Shown here in pieces: positions 55,985 to 64,000 of a DNA stretch of 64,000 nucleotides. The notes beneath the pieces are model-generated. The model was not told the origin of the DNA, did no database searches, and saw nothing but the letters and a program-made list of their open reading frames with translations. The DNA comes from Collinsella sp. zg1085 (GTDB lineage Bacteria > Actinomycetota > Coriobacteriia > Coriobacteriales > Coriobacteriaceae): positions 310,001 to 374,000 of the forward strand of contig NZ_CP076545.1 in assembly GCF_018889955.1 (NCBI RefSeq), given 5' to 3'. Both the position numbers and the translations under genes were made by a program. The first letter of the stretch is position 1. Each line of letters begins with the position of its first letter.

Positions 55985-57349
55985 TTAGTTTTTGAGCGAG
56001 TTTAGGGGAGCCGGGAAACGCCCGCCGCGATGCGCAAAGACTGTCCCCGCGTGTTTGTTAACCGGCATCACAGGTGCCTTGCCAAATAAGCCGCCCCATT
56101 CAACCGCTTCGCCCTCACACTTGCCAATCGCAGGGATAATACGAACCGCTGTTGTCTTGTTGTTAATAACGCCAATCGCCATCTCATCAGCAATGATGCC
56201 GGCAATGGTTTCAACGCTGGTATCACCAGGTACCGCAATCATATCCAAGCCAACAGAGCAGACGCAGGTCATGGCTTCAAGTTTTTCGAGGCTGAGTGCA
56301 CCTGACTCGGCAGCAGCAATCATGCCAGCATCTTCTGATACAGGGATAAATGCGCCTGATAGTCCGCCCACACTTGAGCTGGCCATAACTCCACCTTTTT
56401 TGACGCAGTCGTTGAGGAGTGCAAGTGCGGCGGTGGTGCCAGGGCCTCCACACTGACCAACTCCCATGATTTCGAGGATGCGCGCGACAGAGTCTCCTAC
56501 TGCTGGTGTTGGGGCAAGCGATAAATCAACAATACCCTTTGATACCCCTAGGCGACGAGCGGCTTCGCGGCTCATCAGCTCGCCTGCACGAGTAATCTTA
56601 AAGGCTGTTTCTTTAATTTGCTCTGCTACTTGCATAATATCTGCGGTTTTAGGCAGCGCTTTTAGGGCGGCAGCCATAACGCCAGGACCAGAAACGCCTA
56701 CGTTTATCACAGCATCAGCCTCACCGCTGCCGTGTACTGCACCAGCCATAAAGGGGGAGTCTTCCACCATGTTGGCAAAGACAACAAACTTTGAGGCGGC
56801 AACGCATTCACGGTCGGCGGTTAGCTCAGCAGCGCGCTTGATGAGCTGCGCCGCAAGCAAAACGGCGTCCATGTTAATTCCAGCACGCAGGCTTGCCACA
56901 TTCAGGCTCGAGCAAACTCGCTCGGTTGCTGTGAGCGCTTCGGGAATGCAAGCAATGAGACGACGATCTGCATCTCCTATGCCTTTGTGTACAAGAGCAG
57001 AAAAGCCTCCTAGGTAGTCAATACCTAAGGTATGAGCAGCTCGGTCGAGGGCGTGCGCCAGTGGAACCAAGTCAAGAGCGGGGCTTGCTGCAGCAATTTC
57101 TGCAATTGGTGTAACTGCCACACGTTTGTTAACAATAGGAATACCGTATTCGCGTTCAAGGTTTTCGGCGGTAGGCACGAGATGTTCGGCTGTTTTGGTG
57201 ATGTGGTCATAGATTTTAGTACACATACGCTCAAGGTTTTCATCGGCGCAGCCTTTGAGCGAGATTCCCATGGTGATTGTGCGAATGTCGAGGTGCTGCT
57301 CGACCACCATGCCACGTGTTTCAGCAATCTCTTGTTGGGTAATTGACAT
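55985..57349 (-). CDS. PFL (UPF0210/DUF711) family protein
   Basis: 454 residues behind AGGAGC. The whole chain matches the family layout: N-terminal [13 protein letters not shown], a central [32 protein letters not shown] region, [35 protein letters not shown] and the C-terminal end [12 protein letters not shown]. The fold is related to pyruvate formate-lyase/glycyl radical architecture in outline, but no catalytic function is established and no glycyl-radical loop is visible. Many bacteria encode it beside a small ACT-domain protein; that partner is not adjacent here. Confidence 0.9.
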   Translation of the reverse strand: MSITQQEIAETRGMVVEQHLDIRTITMGISLKGCADENLERMCTKIYDHITKTAEHLVPTAENLEREYGIPIVNKRVAVTPIAEIAAASPALDLVPLAHALDRAAHTLGIDYLGGFSALVHKGIGDADRRLIACIPEALTATERVCSSLNVASLRAGINMDAVLLAAQLIKRAAELTADRECVAASKFVVFANMVEDSPFMAGAVHGSGEADAVINVGVSGPGVMAAALKALPKTADIMQVAEQIKETAFKITRAGELMSREAARRLGVSKGIVDLSLAPTPAVGDSVARILEIMGVGQCGGPGTTAALALLNDCVKKGGVMASSSVGGLSGAFIPVSEDAGMIAAAESGALSLEKLEAMTCVCSVGLDMIAVPGDTSVETIAGIIADEMAIGVINNKTTAVRIIPAIGKCEGEAVEWGGLFGKAPVMPVNKHAGTVFAHRGGRFPAPLNSLKN

Positions 57350-57525
57350 AGCTGCTCCTGAGCCGTGTTAAGAATACATGATAGGTATTGTAGCGTCCTT
57401 ATTCGGTGTTTGTTGCCGTTGTATCACCGTGCGTTCGTTGCGTAACATATCTAAAAATTTTGCGCCCGCACTCGCATGGCTATAAGACATGCCTATACTG
57501 CAAACATTGCGTTATGAGGAGGCAT

Positions 57526-60111
57526 ATGAGCTGCACTGCTAACACAACATCGGGTGATTATATTTGTGCGCTAACTGAGATGGGCACCAAGCCAGAGATG
57601 TATCGGCCGCGCACACTTGACACACTTGTCTATGCAGATGCTGAGCTGCGCCTCGTGCTTGAGGGCAAGCGCCATCTGCTCTTTGATGGCGGCATGGGCA
57701 CCATGCTACAAGAGGCAGGTCTTGCGGCTGGTGCCTTGCCTGAGCTGTTGAACCTTGAGCAGCCTGATGTAGTGACGCGCATTCATCGTGCCTATGTAGA
57801 AGCAGGGTCTGAGGTTATTACGACGAATACCTTTGGCGCCAATGCGCTCAAGCTTGCTCACGGAACCACAGAGGTATCGGTTAGTTCCGTTATTCAAGCT
57901 GCCGTTGTCTGTGCCCGTGCAGCATCGCCACGCTACGTCGCTCTTGATATGGGGCCTATTGGTTCACTTTTGCGACCCTTGGGAACGCTTAGCTTTGATG
58001 AGGCGCATGATTTATTTGCCGAGCAGGTACAAGCTGGTGTTGCTGCAGGCGTTGACTTGGTTGTCATTGAAACGATGACCGATTTGGCAGAAATTAAGGC
58101 GGCAGTTCTTGCGGTAAAAGAAAACTCGCAGCTGCCAATATGTGCCACGATGACCTTTGAGGCGGATGGCCGTACCTTTTTGGGGACAAGCCCTGAGATT
58201 GCTGCTGTAACACTAGATGCCTTAGGTGTTGATGTAGTGGGTATTAACTGCTCACTCGGCCCGGCTGAGCTTCGACTTCTTGCACAGCGCATGATGGCGG
58301 TAAGTGCTAAACCTATTATGGTTCAGGCAAACGCTGGGCTTCCTCATGCCGACTGCGGGCATGCAGTCTATGACATTCAGCCAGAAGAGTATGCTGAGGC
58401 TGTTGCCGGCATGATAAACGGCGGAGTTGGAGTAGTAGGCGGTTGCTGTGGTACCACGCCCGCCTATATTCAGGCGCTAGCTGGGCTTCTGCAGGGGCAT
58501 ACACCATCTCCGCGAACCTTAGCCCCAGCACTCACGGTGACTTCGGCGCAAGCCATGGTTCGCCTTCCACAAGGTAAGCATCAGATTGCCGTTATTGGTG
58601 AGCGCATTAACCCAACTGGTAAAAAGCGGTTGCAGAAAGCATTGCGCTCAGGAATGCTTGACTATGTTGTGGAGCAGGGGATTTCTCAACAGGAGCAGGG
58701 CGCAGACATCTTGGATGTCAATGTTGGTTTACCCGATGTAGACGAAGCGCGCATGTTGCCCCAGGTCGCCGAAGCAATCGCCGCAGCTACAACTACGCCG
58801 TTACAGATTGACTCAACCGACCCTGTAGCACTTGAAGCTGCTGTTCGTCGATATGCTGGTATTCCTATCATCAATTCGGTCAGCGGCAAAGAACACGTTA
58901 TGAACGAGGTATTTCCGCTTGTCGCGCATTATGGGTGCTGCGTGGTAGGTCTGGCACTCGATGATGCAGGAATCCCTGATACGGCAAAAGGTCGTGTTGC
59001 GGTTGCACAGCGCATTATCGATGGTGCCGAGCAGTGGGGTATTGGTCGCGAACGCCTGCTGATTGACTGCTTAGTTATGACGGCATCTACCAACCAGGAG
59101 CAGGTGGGTGATATTTTACAAGCCGTGCGCAGTTGTAAAGATGAGCTGGGTGTTAAAACGGCGCTGGGCGTGTCAAACGTTAGTTTTGGGCTACCGGCGC
59201 GTGAGCTGTTAAACGCAACGTTTTTGGCGGCAGCTTTCGGGGCGGGCTTAGACGCACCTATCTTAAATCCGGGCTCAGCGCGATATATGGACACCGTGCG
59301 TGCGTATCGAGTGCTTAATACTGAGGATAAGGGCTCGGGTGCATATATCGAGCGCTACGCAGCGTGGGGTGACCCGTATAAAGTTCCGGTGGACGGCACG
59401 GGTGTATCGGTAACACCGAGCTCTACAGATGCTGCCAAATCAGCTCAAGATACTAACTCTCTGGAGGCAGGCAATGAGAATCCGGAGGGTTCTATTCGCC
59501 ACGCAGTTATAACCGGGCGGCGAGCTGAGGTGGTAGCTGCAACAGAGGCATTGCTGCAAGTTCAAGACGCTATGGATGTTATCAACGAGCATTTAATTCC
59601 TGCCCTTGATGAGGTGGGTCAGCGCTTTGACCGTGGTGAGTTCTTTTTGCCGCAGCTCATGGCCTCGGCTGAGGCCGCGCGTGCGGGCTTTGATACCATC
59701 AAACGTCTTATGCCAGCTCAGCAGCTTGCCGAGAAAGGTGCGCTGGCACTTGCGACCGTGCATGGTGATATTCACGACATTGGCAAAAACATCGTAAAGA
59801 TGTTGCTCGAAAACTACGGCTATACGGTGTATGACTTAGGGCGCGATGTTCCGCCCGAGCGTGTGCTTGAGGCTGTGCAAGAACATAAGCTCAAATTGGT
59901 GGGGCTCTCGGCGCTCATGACTACAACGGTTGGCGCTATGAAAACAACTATTGAGCTGTTGCATGAGCACGCGCCAGAAGTTAAAACGATGGTAGGCGGT
60001 GCAGTGCTCACGCCTGAATTTGCGAAAGAAATTGGCGCTGACTTTTACGCAAAAGACGCCGCCGAAAGTGCGCGTATCGCGGAGACGGTTTTTGGCGGTC
60101 AAGCCGATTAG
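57526..60111 (+). CDS. metH: cobalamin-dependent methionine synthase lacking the reactivation domain
   Basis: 861 residues from ATG 57526 behind GAGGAGG; the open frame from 57406 has no site. Domain order: homocysteine-binding barrel (about 40-330) with zinc cysteines in INCSLGP and GGCCGTTP; pterin-binding barrel (about 350-600; IGERINPTGKKRLQ, IDSTDPVALE, INSVSGKEH); a Ser/Asp-rich linker; cobalamin cap and Rossmann domain (about 660-861) with the B12-coordinating histidine in GDIHDIGKN. The fourth, AdoMet-binding activation domain of E. coli MetH (about 1227 residues) is absent. It is supplied by the convergent gene, whose 3' end overlaps this one by 4 bp. Confidence 0.96.
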   Translation: MSCTANTTSGDYICALTEMGTKPEMYRPRTLDTLVYADAELRLVLEGKRHLLFDGGMGTMLQEAGLAAGALPELLNLEQPDVVTRIHRAYVEAGSEVITTNTFGANALKLAHGTTEVSVSSVIQAAVVCARAASPRYVALDMGPIGSLLRPLGTLSFDEAHDLFAEQVQAGVAAGVDLVVIETMTDLAEIKAAVLAVKENSQLPICATMTFEADGRTFLGTSPEIAAVTLDALGVDVVGINCSLGPAELRLLAQRMMAVSAKPIMVQANAGLPHADCGHAVYDIQPEEYAEAVAGMINGGVGVVGGCCGTTPAYIQALAGLLQGHTPSPRTLAPALTVTSAQAMVRLPQGKHQIAVIGERINPTGKKRLQKALRSGMLDYVVEQGISQQEQGADILDVNVGLPDVDEARMLPQVAEAIAAATTTPLQIDSTDPVALEAAVRRYAGIPIINSVSGKEHVMNEVFPLVAHYGCCVVGLALDDAGIPDTAKGRVAVAQRIIDGAEQWGIGRERLLIDCLVMTASTNQEQVGDILQAVRSCKDELGVKTALGVSNVSFGLPARELLNATFLAAAFGAGLDAPILNPGSARYMDTVRAYRVLNTEDKGSGAYIERYAAWGDPYKVPVDGTGVSVTPSSTDAAKSAQDTNSLEAGNENPEGSIRHAVITGRRAEVVAATEALLQVQDAMDVINEHLIPALDEVGQRFDRGEFFLPQLMASAEAARAGFDTIKRLMPAQQLAEKGALALATVHGDIHDIGKNIVKMLLENYGYTVYDLGRDVPPERVLEAVQEHKLKLVGLSALMTTTVGAMKTTIELLHEHAPEVKTMVGGAVLTPEFAKEIGADFYAKDAAESARIAETVFGGQAD

Positions 60112-60941
60112 CAGGTGCTTACATCGCGCTTTATAGGGGCATAGCAGCGGGTTTTTCTGGCGCGGAAAGGGCAGCTTGTTCGTAAGCGACACCCATCACA
60201 GCTGGGGCGTGTGCTGGCATCAGCTACGTCTCCCTTAAAAAGGCCAATCATGGCAGTGACACTTTTGCTAGGAAGCAAAAGATTGGTAGCAGATACGTTA
60301 AGCCCAATAAGCCGCGTTGCATTAAGGCTTGCAACAAGTACCGGCTGTACCTCAAGCGGACAATCTCCATAGCCACAGGAAAACCGCCAGTTAGTTTTCA
60401 TACCTGCTTGCGCTGCAAGAGCTTGAACACGTTTGTCCATAGCCTCAATAGCACTTTCAGCTGCAGCCGAACAGGCGGCATCTAATACCGCAGATTCTAC
60501 AGGGGTAGCACTTCCCATAGTGCGCAGCCGCCGTTCGCTTTCCATGCCAAGTGTACAGGCTAAAACGGCACAGTAGGTAGCATCTTTTAGATGACGAAAA
60601 ATATCTCTACCCTGAAGTTCAATTGTGCTTTTACAAAGATGAATAGCGGGCTGACCGTTAGTGTCAAGCCGGTTTGCATCAACGGGGAAGAGTCGAAATA
60701 CGCCTTTGGGAATAAAGTGCTCTTCGACATCGGCAACCACGGCATCAATGCGCTCTTGTAAATCAGTTGTAATTGTCTGCCCGCTGTATCCTAAGAACTT
60801 AAGCATTTCGGTGCGGTCAACGGGTGGACGCTCAGCGCGATTGGGGCGGTAGAGCTGTGGGGTTTTGAGCGCGTGCTCAAGTGCAGCGTGCGCCTCATCT
60901 TGCTGATGCACCGCGTCATCACTAAGGCTATGTATGTGCAT
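60108..60941 (-). CDS. stand-alone methionine synthase activation (AdoMet-binding) domain protein
   Basis: 277 residues from ATG 60941; a TTG at 60959 would add six. It corresponds to the C-terminal reactivation domain of MetH, encoded separately. The RFSCGYGDCPLE segment matches the conserved R-x-S-x-G-Y-x-x-C-P AdoMet-site motif, followed by IGLNVSATNLLLPSKSVTAMIGL. The C-terminal tail CDGCRLRTSCPFRARKTRC, with five cysteines, is extra and could bind a metal or cluster. It would reductively methylate oxidised cob(II)alamin on MetH. The gene faces metH tail to tail with a 4-bp overlap, an unusual arrangement for partners. Confidence 0.88.
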   Translation of the reverse strand: MHIHSLSDDAVHQQDEAHAALEHALKTPQLYRPNRAERPPVDRTEMLKFLGYSGQTITTDLQERIDAVVADVEEHFIPKGVFRLFPVDANRLDTNGQPAIHLCKSTIELQGRDIFRHLKDATYCAVLACTLGMESERRLRTMGSATPVESAVLDAACSAAAESAIEAMDKRVQALAAQAGMKTNWRFSCGYGDCPLEVQPVLVASLNATRLIGLNVSATNLLLPSKSVTAMIGLFKGDVADASTRPSCDGCRLRTSCPFRARKTRCYAPIKRDVSTC

Positions 60942-61068
60942 ATGCTTTTTGCGCCTCAATTCAGTGGTGTAGTGGTATCTGTCCTCTTGTTCTTTGTAAA
61001 ACGAGCCGTGATGCTAATCTGCTACGCTGTCAACAGTTGCATCATCGACATAGCACCACAGTTGATGC

Positions 61069-61938
61069 TTACCGTGCTGCGCTCATACACGCCCGAGCAA
61101 CGTCTGCGCGATTCATAGTATAGATATGTAGACCATCAACGCCATGAGCACGTAAATCTTCTATTTGCTGACAGGCGTATTCTATTCCCGCCGCTCGAAG
61201 CGATGCCGGGTCATCTTCCCAGCGGGCAAGCAACTTGATGACGGGAGCAGGAAGTGATGCCCCGCAAAGAAAAATCATACGGCTAATTTGTTGCTTGCTC
61301 ATAAACGGCATGATACCTGCCGAAATGGGAACCGTGATTCCTGCTTGCGTGGCAAGTTCTTGAAAACGATAGAAATAGATATTGTCAAAAAAGAGCTGCG
61401 TTACAAAAAATGAAGCCCCTGCATCTTGCTTTTCTTTGAGATGGGCAATGGAGCGGGCGAGGTCATCGCAGGCAATATGTCCCTCAGGATACGCTGCTGC
61501 TCCAACGCAAAAGCCGGCTTCTACCAGATGAGGAATAATGTCTTTTGCATAGCGAAAATCAGCAGGACGGCTTGAGCTTGCTTCGTGGAGAGGAACATCA
61601 CCACGTAGAGCCAGAACGTTTGCAACACCCGCTGCCTTAAGCTCAGCAATTTTTACAGCAAGATCATCTTTGAACAACGAAATACAAGTTAAGTGCGCCA
61701 TGGAGGGAATATGGGTTTCTTGGGCAATGAACTGAGCGATAGCTGCTGTAGCACCTTGGTTGCCAGAGCCTCCCGCCGAATAGGTTACGCTCATAAAATC
61801 GGGCTGCTCAACTGCAAGGGCACGCGCAACTTCTTGCGCATGTTCAAAGCTCATTTCACCTTTTGGTGGAAACATTTCAAACGAAACAGGCTTGGATTTT
61901 GTGCGCGCAGCATCGTCAAAGCAGGTGTCAATACGCAT
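61069..61938 (-). CDS. metF: 5,10-methylenetetrahydrofolate reductase
   Basis: 289 residues from ATG 61938 with AAGGAGG upstream. It makes 5-methyltetrahydrofolate for MetH, using FAD. Barrel signatures: SFEMFPPKG (catalytic Glu), FMSVTYSAGGSG, LALRGDVP (folate-site Asp), FFVTQLFFDN and PISAGIMPF. The usual length is 280-295. It follows the activation-protein gene's upstream region by 127 bp on the same strand, so metF could be the first gene of a metF-activation transcript. It is divergent from glnN. Confidence 0.96.
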   Translation of the reverse strand: MRIDTCFDDAARTKSKPVSFEMFPPKGEMSFEHAQEVARALAVEQPDFMSVTYSAGGSGNQGATAAIAQFIAQETHIPSMAHLTCISLFKDDLAVKIAELKAAGVANVLALRGDVPLHEASSSRPADFRYAKDIIPHLVEAGFCVGAAAYPEGHIACDDLARSIAHLKEKQDAGASFFVTQLFFDNIYFYRFQELATQAGITVPISAGIMPFMSKQQISRMIFLCGASLPAPVIKLLARWEDDPASLRAAGIEYACQQIEDLRAHGVDGLHIYTMNRADVARACMSAAR

Positions 61939-62190
61939 GAGCCCTCCTTGATGGGCGTATGTACGCACTGCTCAACAGGTATTGGTCAAATCCCGCAATT
62001 CGCGTGAGTGCGTAGCAAAACGGTGTACGTGTGATGATTATATCGGCGTCAGAAAACAGCGTCGTAAACGTCGCGTGGTGAAACAACTCTGCAATAGGAC
62101 ATATCGTGAAATTTCGCTATCATGAGCAGCTGTATATGCATGAAGGCTATGCAGGTAGGCTGAGGGGTCGTACTGCATTAAGGGGGCAAG

Positions 62191-64000
62191 GTGGCTGACC
62201 TGACACAACGCTATGGTACTGAGGTTTTTTCAGATGCCGTCATGAAAAAGTGGTTACCTAAAGATGTGTACAAAAAGCTTGTTGCTACCATAGCCGATGG
62301 TGAGCCGCTCGACCTCGATGTTGCAAATGCGGTTGCCCATGCCATGAAGGAATGGGCAATGCTTCGGGGCGCCACGCATTACGCGCACTGGTTTCAGCCT
62401 CTATCAGGCATTACGTCGGAAAAGCATGATAGCTTTTTGGAGCCGGTAGGAGATGGCACCTCTATTACCTTGTTCTCTGGGAAAAACCTTGTGCAGGGTG
62501 AGTCGGATGCATCAAGTTTTCCTAATGGTGGCCTGCGTGCAACCTTTGAGGCACGTGGCTATACCATTTGGGATGTAACCAGCCCTGCCTTTGTAAAAGA
62601 TGAAGTGCTGTGCATTCCCACGGCGTTTTGCAGCTACAACGGTGAGGCTCTCGATAAAAAGACCCCGCTCTTGCGTTCGATGACAGCCTTGGATACTCAG
62701 GCTAAGCGTATTTTGGCGCTGTTTGGCAAGAAGCCCAAGCGCGTGGTTCCCTACGTTGGTAACGAGCAGGAATATTTCCTTATTCGCAAGGACGCCTATC
62801 GTCGTCGCCGCGACTTAGTAATTTGCGGCCGCACGCTCTTTGGAGCAACACCGTGTAAAGGACAAGAGCTTGAAGAGCATTATTTTGGTGCTATTCGTCC
62901 AACGGTTTCAGCCTTTATGAAGGAGTTGGACGATGAGCTGTGGGCCTTGGGTATTCCGGCAAAGACTAAGCATAACGAGGTAGCACCGTGTCAGCACGAG
63001 CTCGCTCCGGTTTACTCGGAGTGCAACGAGGCAATTGATAACAATCTTTTGGTTATGGAGAAGATGAAGCTGATTGCTTCGCGCCATGACCTTGTTTGTT
63101 TGCTGCACGAAAAGCCCTTCCGCGGCATCAACGGCTCAGGTAAACACAACAACTGGTCGCTTGGCACCGCCGATGAAAACCTCCTTGATCCAGGTGATAC
63201 GCCGCTTGAGAATCTGCAATTTGTAGCTTTTTTGACAGCGGTTATTGAAGCGGTTGATGAGTATGCAGACTTGCTGCGCATGTCGGCTGCAAGCTGTGGA
63301 AACGACCATCGTCTGGGTGCACATGAGGCGCCGCCGGCCATTATTTCAATCTTTTTGGGCAACCAGCTCACCGAGCTTGTTCAAAAGATTATGGATGGCA
63401 AGGCAAGCGTTCATGCAACCGATGGCGTGCTTGATTTAGGCGCGCATACTCTGCCTAAGCTTATGCGTGACAATACCGACCGCAATCGTACAAGTCCTTT
63501 TGCGTTTACCGGCAATAAGTTTGAGTTCCGTGCGGTAGGCTCTGAGGCTAATGTGTCAGATGCAAATATGGTGCTCGACACAGCGGTGGCAAAGTCTTTG
63601 AAGGACATGGCCGATGCGCTTGAGGGGCTTGACCAAGCTCAGTTCCCAGCGGCGATGCTTGAGTACTGCAAGCAAAAACTCATTGAGCACCGACGGGTTT
63701 TGTTCTCAGGTGATGGATACTCTGAGAACTGGCATACCGAGGCAGAAGAGCGCGGACTGGTTAATAATCGAACAACAGCAGACGCTCTGGTATGCATGAC
63801 CTCTGATAAGAGCATTGCGCTCTTTGAAGAAATGGGCGTACTGAGCCGTGAAGAGCTGATTTGCAGATATGATTGCAAGCTTGAGAAGTACAACAAGCTT
63901 ATGAATATTGAAGCGACAACCATGGTGCGCGAGGCGCGTCGAACGTATCGTCCGGTAATCACGGCTTATGCTACTAAGGTGGCAAAGGGTCTTGAGACGA
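62191..64000 (+). CDS. glnN: type III glutamine synthetase (N-terminal 603 residues; truncated by the window)
   Basis: The start is GTG 62191, five bases or so after AGGGGGC; the frame stays open to the end of the window. GSIII enzymes are about 700 residues, so roughly 100 are missing. Typical stretches: the N-terminal [21 protein letters not shown]-type [26 protein letters not shown]-like [30 protein letters not shown] (metal Glu); [71 protein letters not shown]. It forms a double-hexamer unlike GSI. The organism thus has two ammonia-assimilation enzymes; their division of labour is not visible here. Confidence 0.95.
   Translation, partial: MADLTQRYGTEVFSDAVMKKWLPKDVYKKLVATIADGEPLDLDVANAVAHAMKEWAMLRGATHYAHWFQPLSGITSEKHDSFLEPVGDGTSITLFSGKNLVQGESDASSFPNGGLRATFEARGYTIWDVTSPAFVKDEVLCIPTAFCSYNGEALDKKTPLLRSMTALDTQAKRILALFGKKPKRVVPYVGNEQEYFLIRKDAYRRRRDLVICGRTLFGATPCKGQELEEHYFGAIRPTVSAFMKELDDELWALGIPAKTKHNEVAPCQHELAPVYSECNEAIDNNLLVMEKMKLIASRHDLVCLLHEKPFRGINGSGKHNNWSLGTADENLLDPGDTPLENLQFVAFLTAVIEAVDEYADLLRMSAASCGNDHRLGAHEAPPAIISIFLGNQLTELVQKIMDGKASVHATDGVLDLGAHTLPKLMRDNTDRNRTSPFAFTGNKFEFRAVGSEANVSDANMVLDTAVAKSLKDMADALEGLDQAQFPAAMLEYCKQKLIEHRRVLFSGDGYSENWHTEAEERGLVNNRTTADALVCMTSDKSIALFEEMGVLSREELICRYDCKLEKYNKLMNIEATTMVREARRTYRPVITAYATKVAKGLET

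Noticed and set aside
57350-57525. Cobalamin or SAM riboswitch before metH
   Set aside because: No B12-box or SAM-I conserved motifs are visible in the 176 bp, which is also shorter than a cobalamin riboswitch plus platform would usually need.

Overview
The window reads as chromosomal DNA of an anaerobic, medium-GC actinobacterium of the class Coriobacteriia. This is inferred from gene content: a one-chain pyruvate:ferredoxin oxidoreductase, an actinobacterial-type orphan OmpR regulator (GlnR-like) beside type I glutamine synthetase, a second type III glutamine synthetase, a PFL/UPF0210 protein, and a cobalamin-dependent methionine synthase whose reactivation domain is a separate protein. GC near 50 percent would suit a low-GC Eggerthellales member such as Cryptobacterium, but the species cannot be fixed from this sequence. 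I see no transposase, integrase, phage gene, rRNA, tRNA or CRISPR array.

Layout. 1-2.4 kb: polar amino-acid ABC importer (truncated binding protein, permease, ATPase). 2.5-5.5 kb: M20 peptidase and release factor 1 (prfA), the latter behind an 8-codon leader ORF ending in UAG. 5.46-7.34 kb: long gene-free region R1. 7.3-14.0 kb: TM2-like protein, ybaB-recR-cation efflux, and the PFOR gene. 14.08-15.8 kb: gene-free region R2, a diverged second copy of R1. 15.8-19.3 kb: LacI regulator, FeoB-associated Cys-rich protein, glnA and glnR. 19.6-26 kb: HtrA protease, ligA, engB, MTA/SAH nucleosidase. 26-31.3 kb: aspartate-family cluster (thrC-thrB divergent from lysC-asd). 31.3-42 kb: MsrA-MsrB fusion, an ABC system with a giant coiled-coil permease, a DXS-like enzyme, a DUF559-like nuclease-fold protein and a GNAT acetyltransferase. 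42.6-47.5 kb: a two-subunit ABC exporter-fold system with a divergent AraC regulator. 47.7-49.7 kb: DeoR regulator divergent from a class II sugar-bisphosphate aldolase with a clear inverted operator pair. 49.9-57.3 kb: DMT transporter, hisS, ppc, CRM-domain RNA-binding protein, PFL protein. 57.5-62 kb: metH, its separate activation protein, metF. 62.2 kb to the end: type III glutamine synthetase (truncated).

Metabolic logic. PFOR and PEP carboxylase feed acetyl-CoA and oxaloacetate. Oxaloacetate-derived aspartate enters lysC, asd, thrB and thrC. MetF, MetH and the activation protein complete methionine from homocysteine, and the nucleosidase clears its by-products. Two glutamine synthetases and the GlnR-like regulator handle ammonia.

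The most unusual content is non-coding. R1 and R2 (about 1.5 kb each) lie between convergent genes and share, in the same order, six inverted-repeat modules plus several conserved blocks. In the first three modules the stem sequences differ while the loop is nearly constant. In the larger modules, long diverged arms enclose a related core, and two direct arms compete for one inverted arm. Separately, eight copies of a palindrome of about 60 bp (ATGTCGCTWTCAA ... TTGAAAGCGACAT) are scattered through the intergenic spaces.
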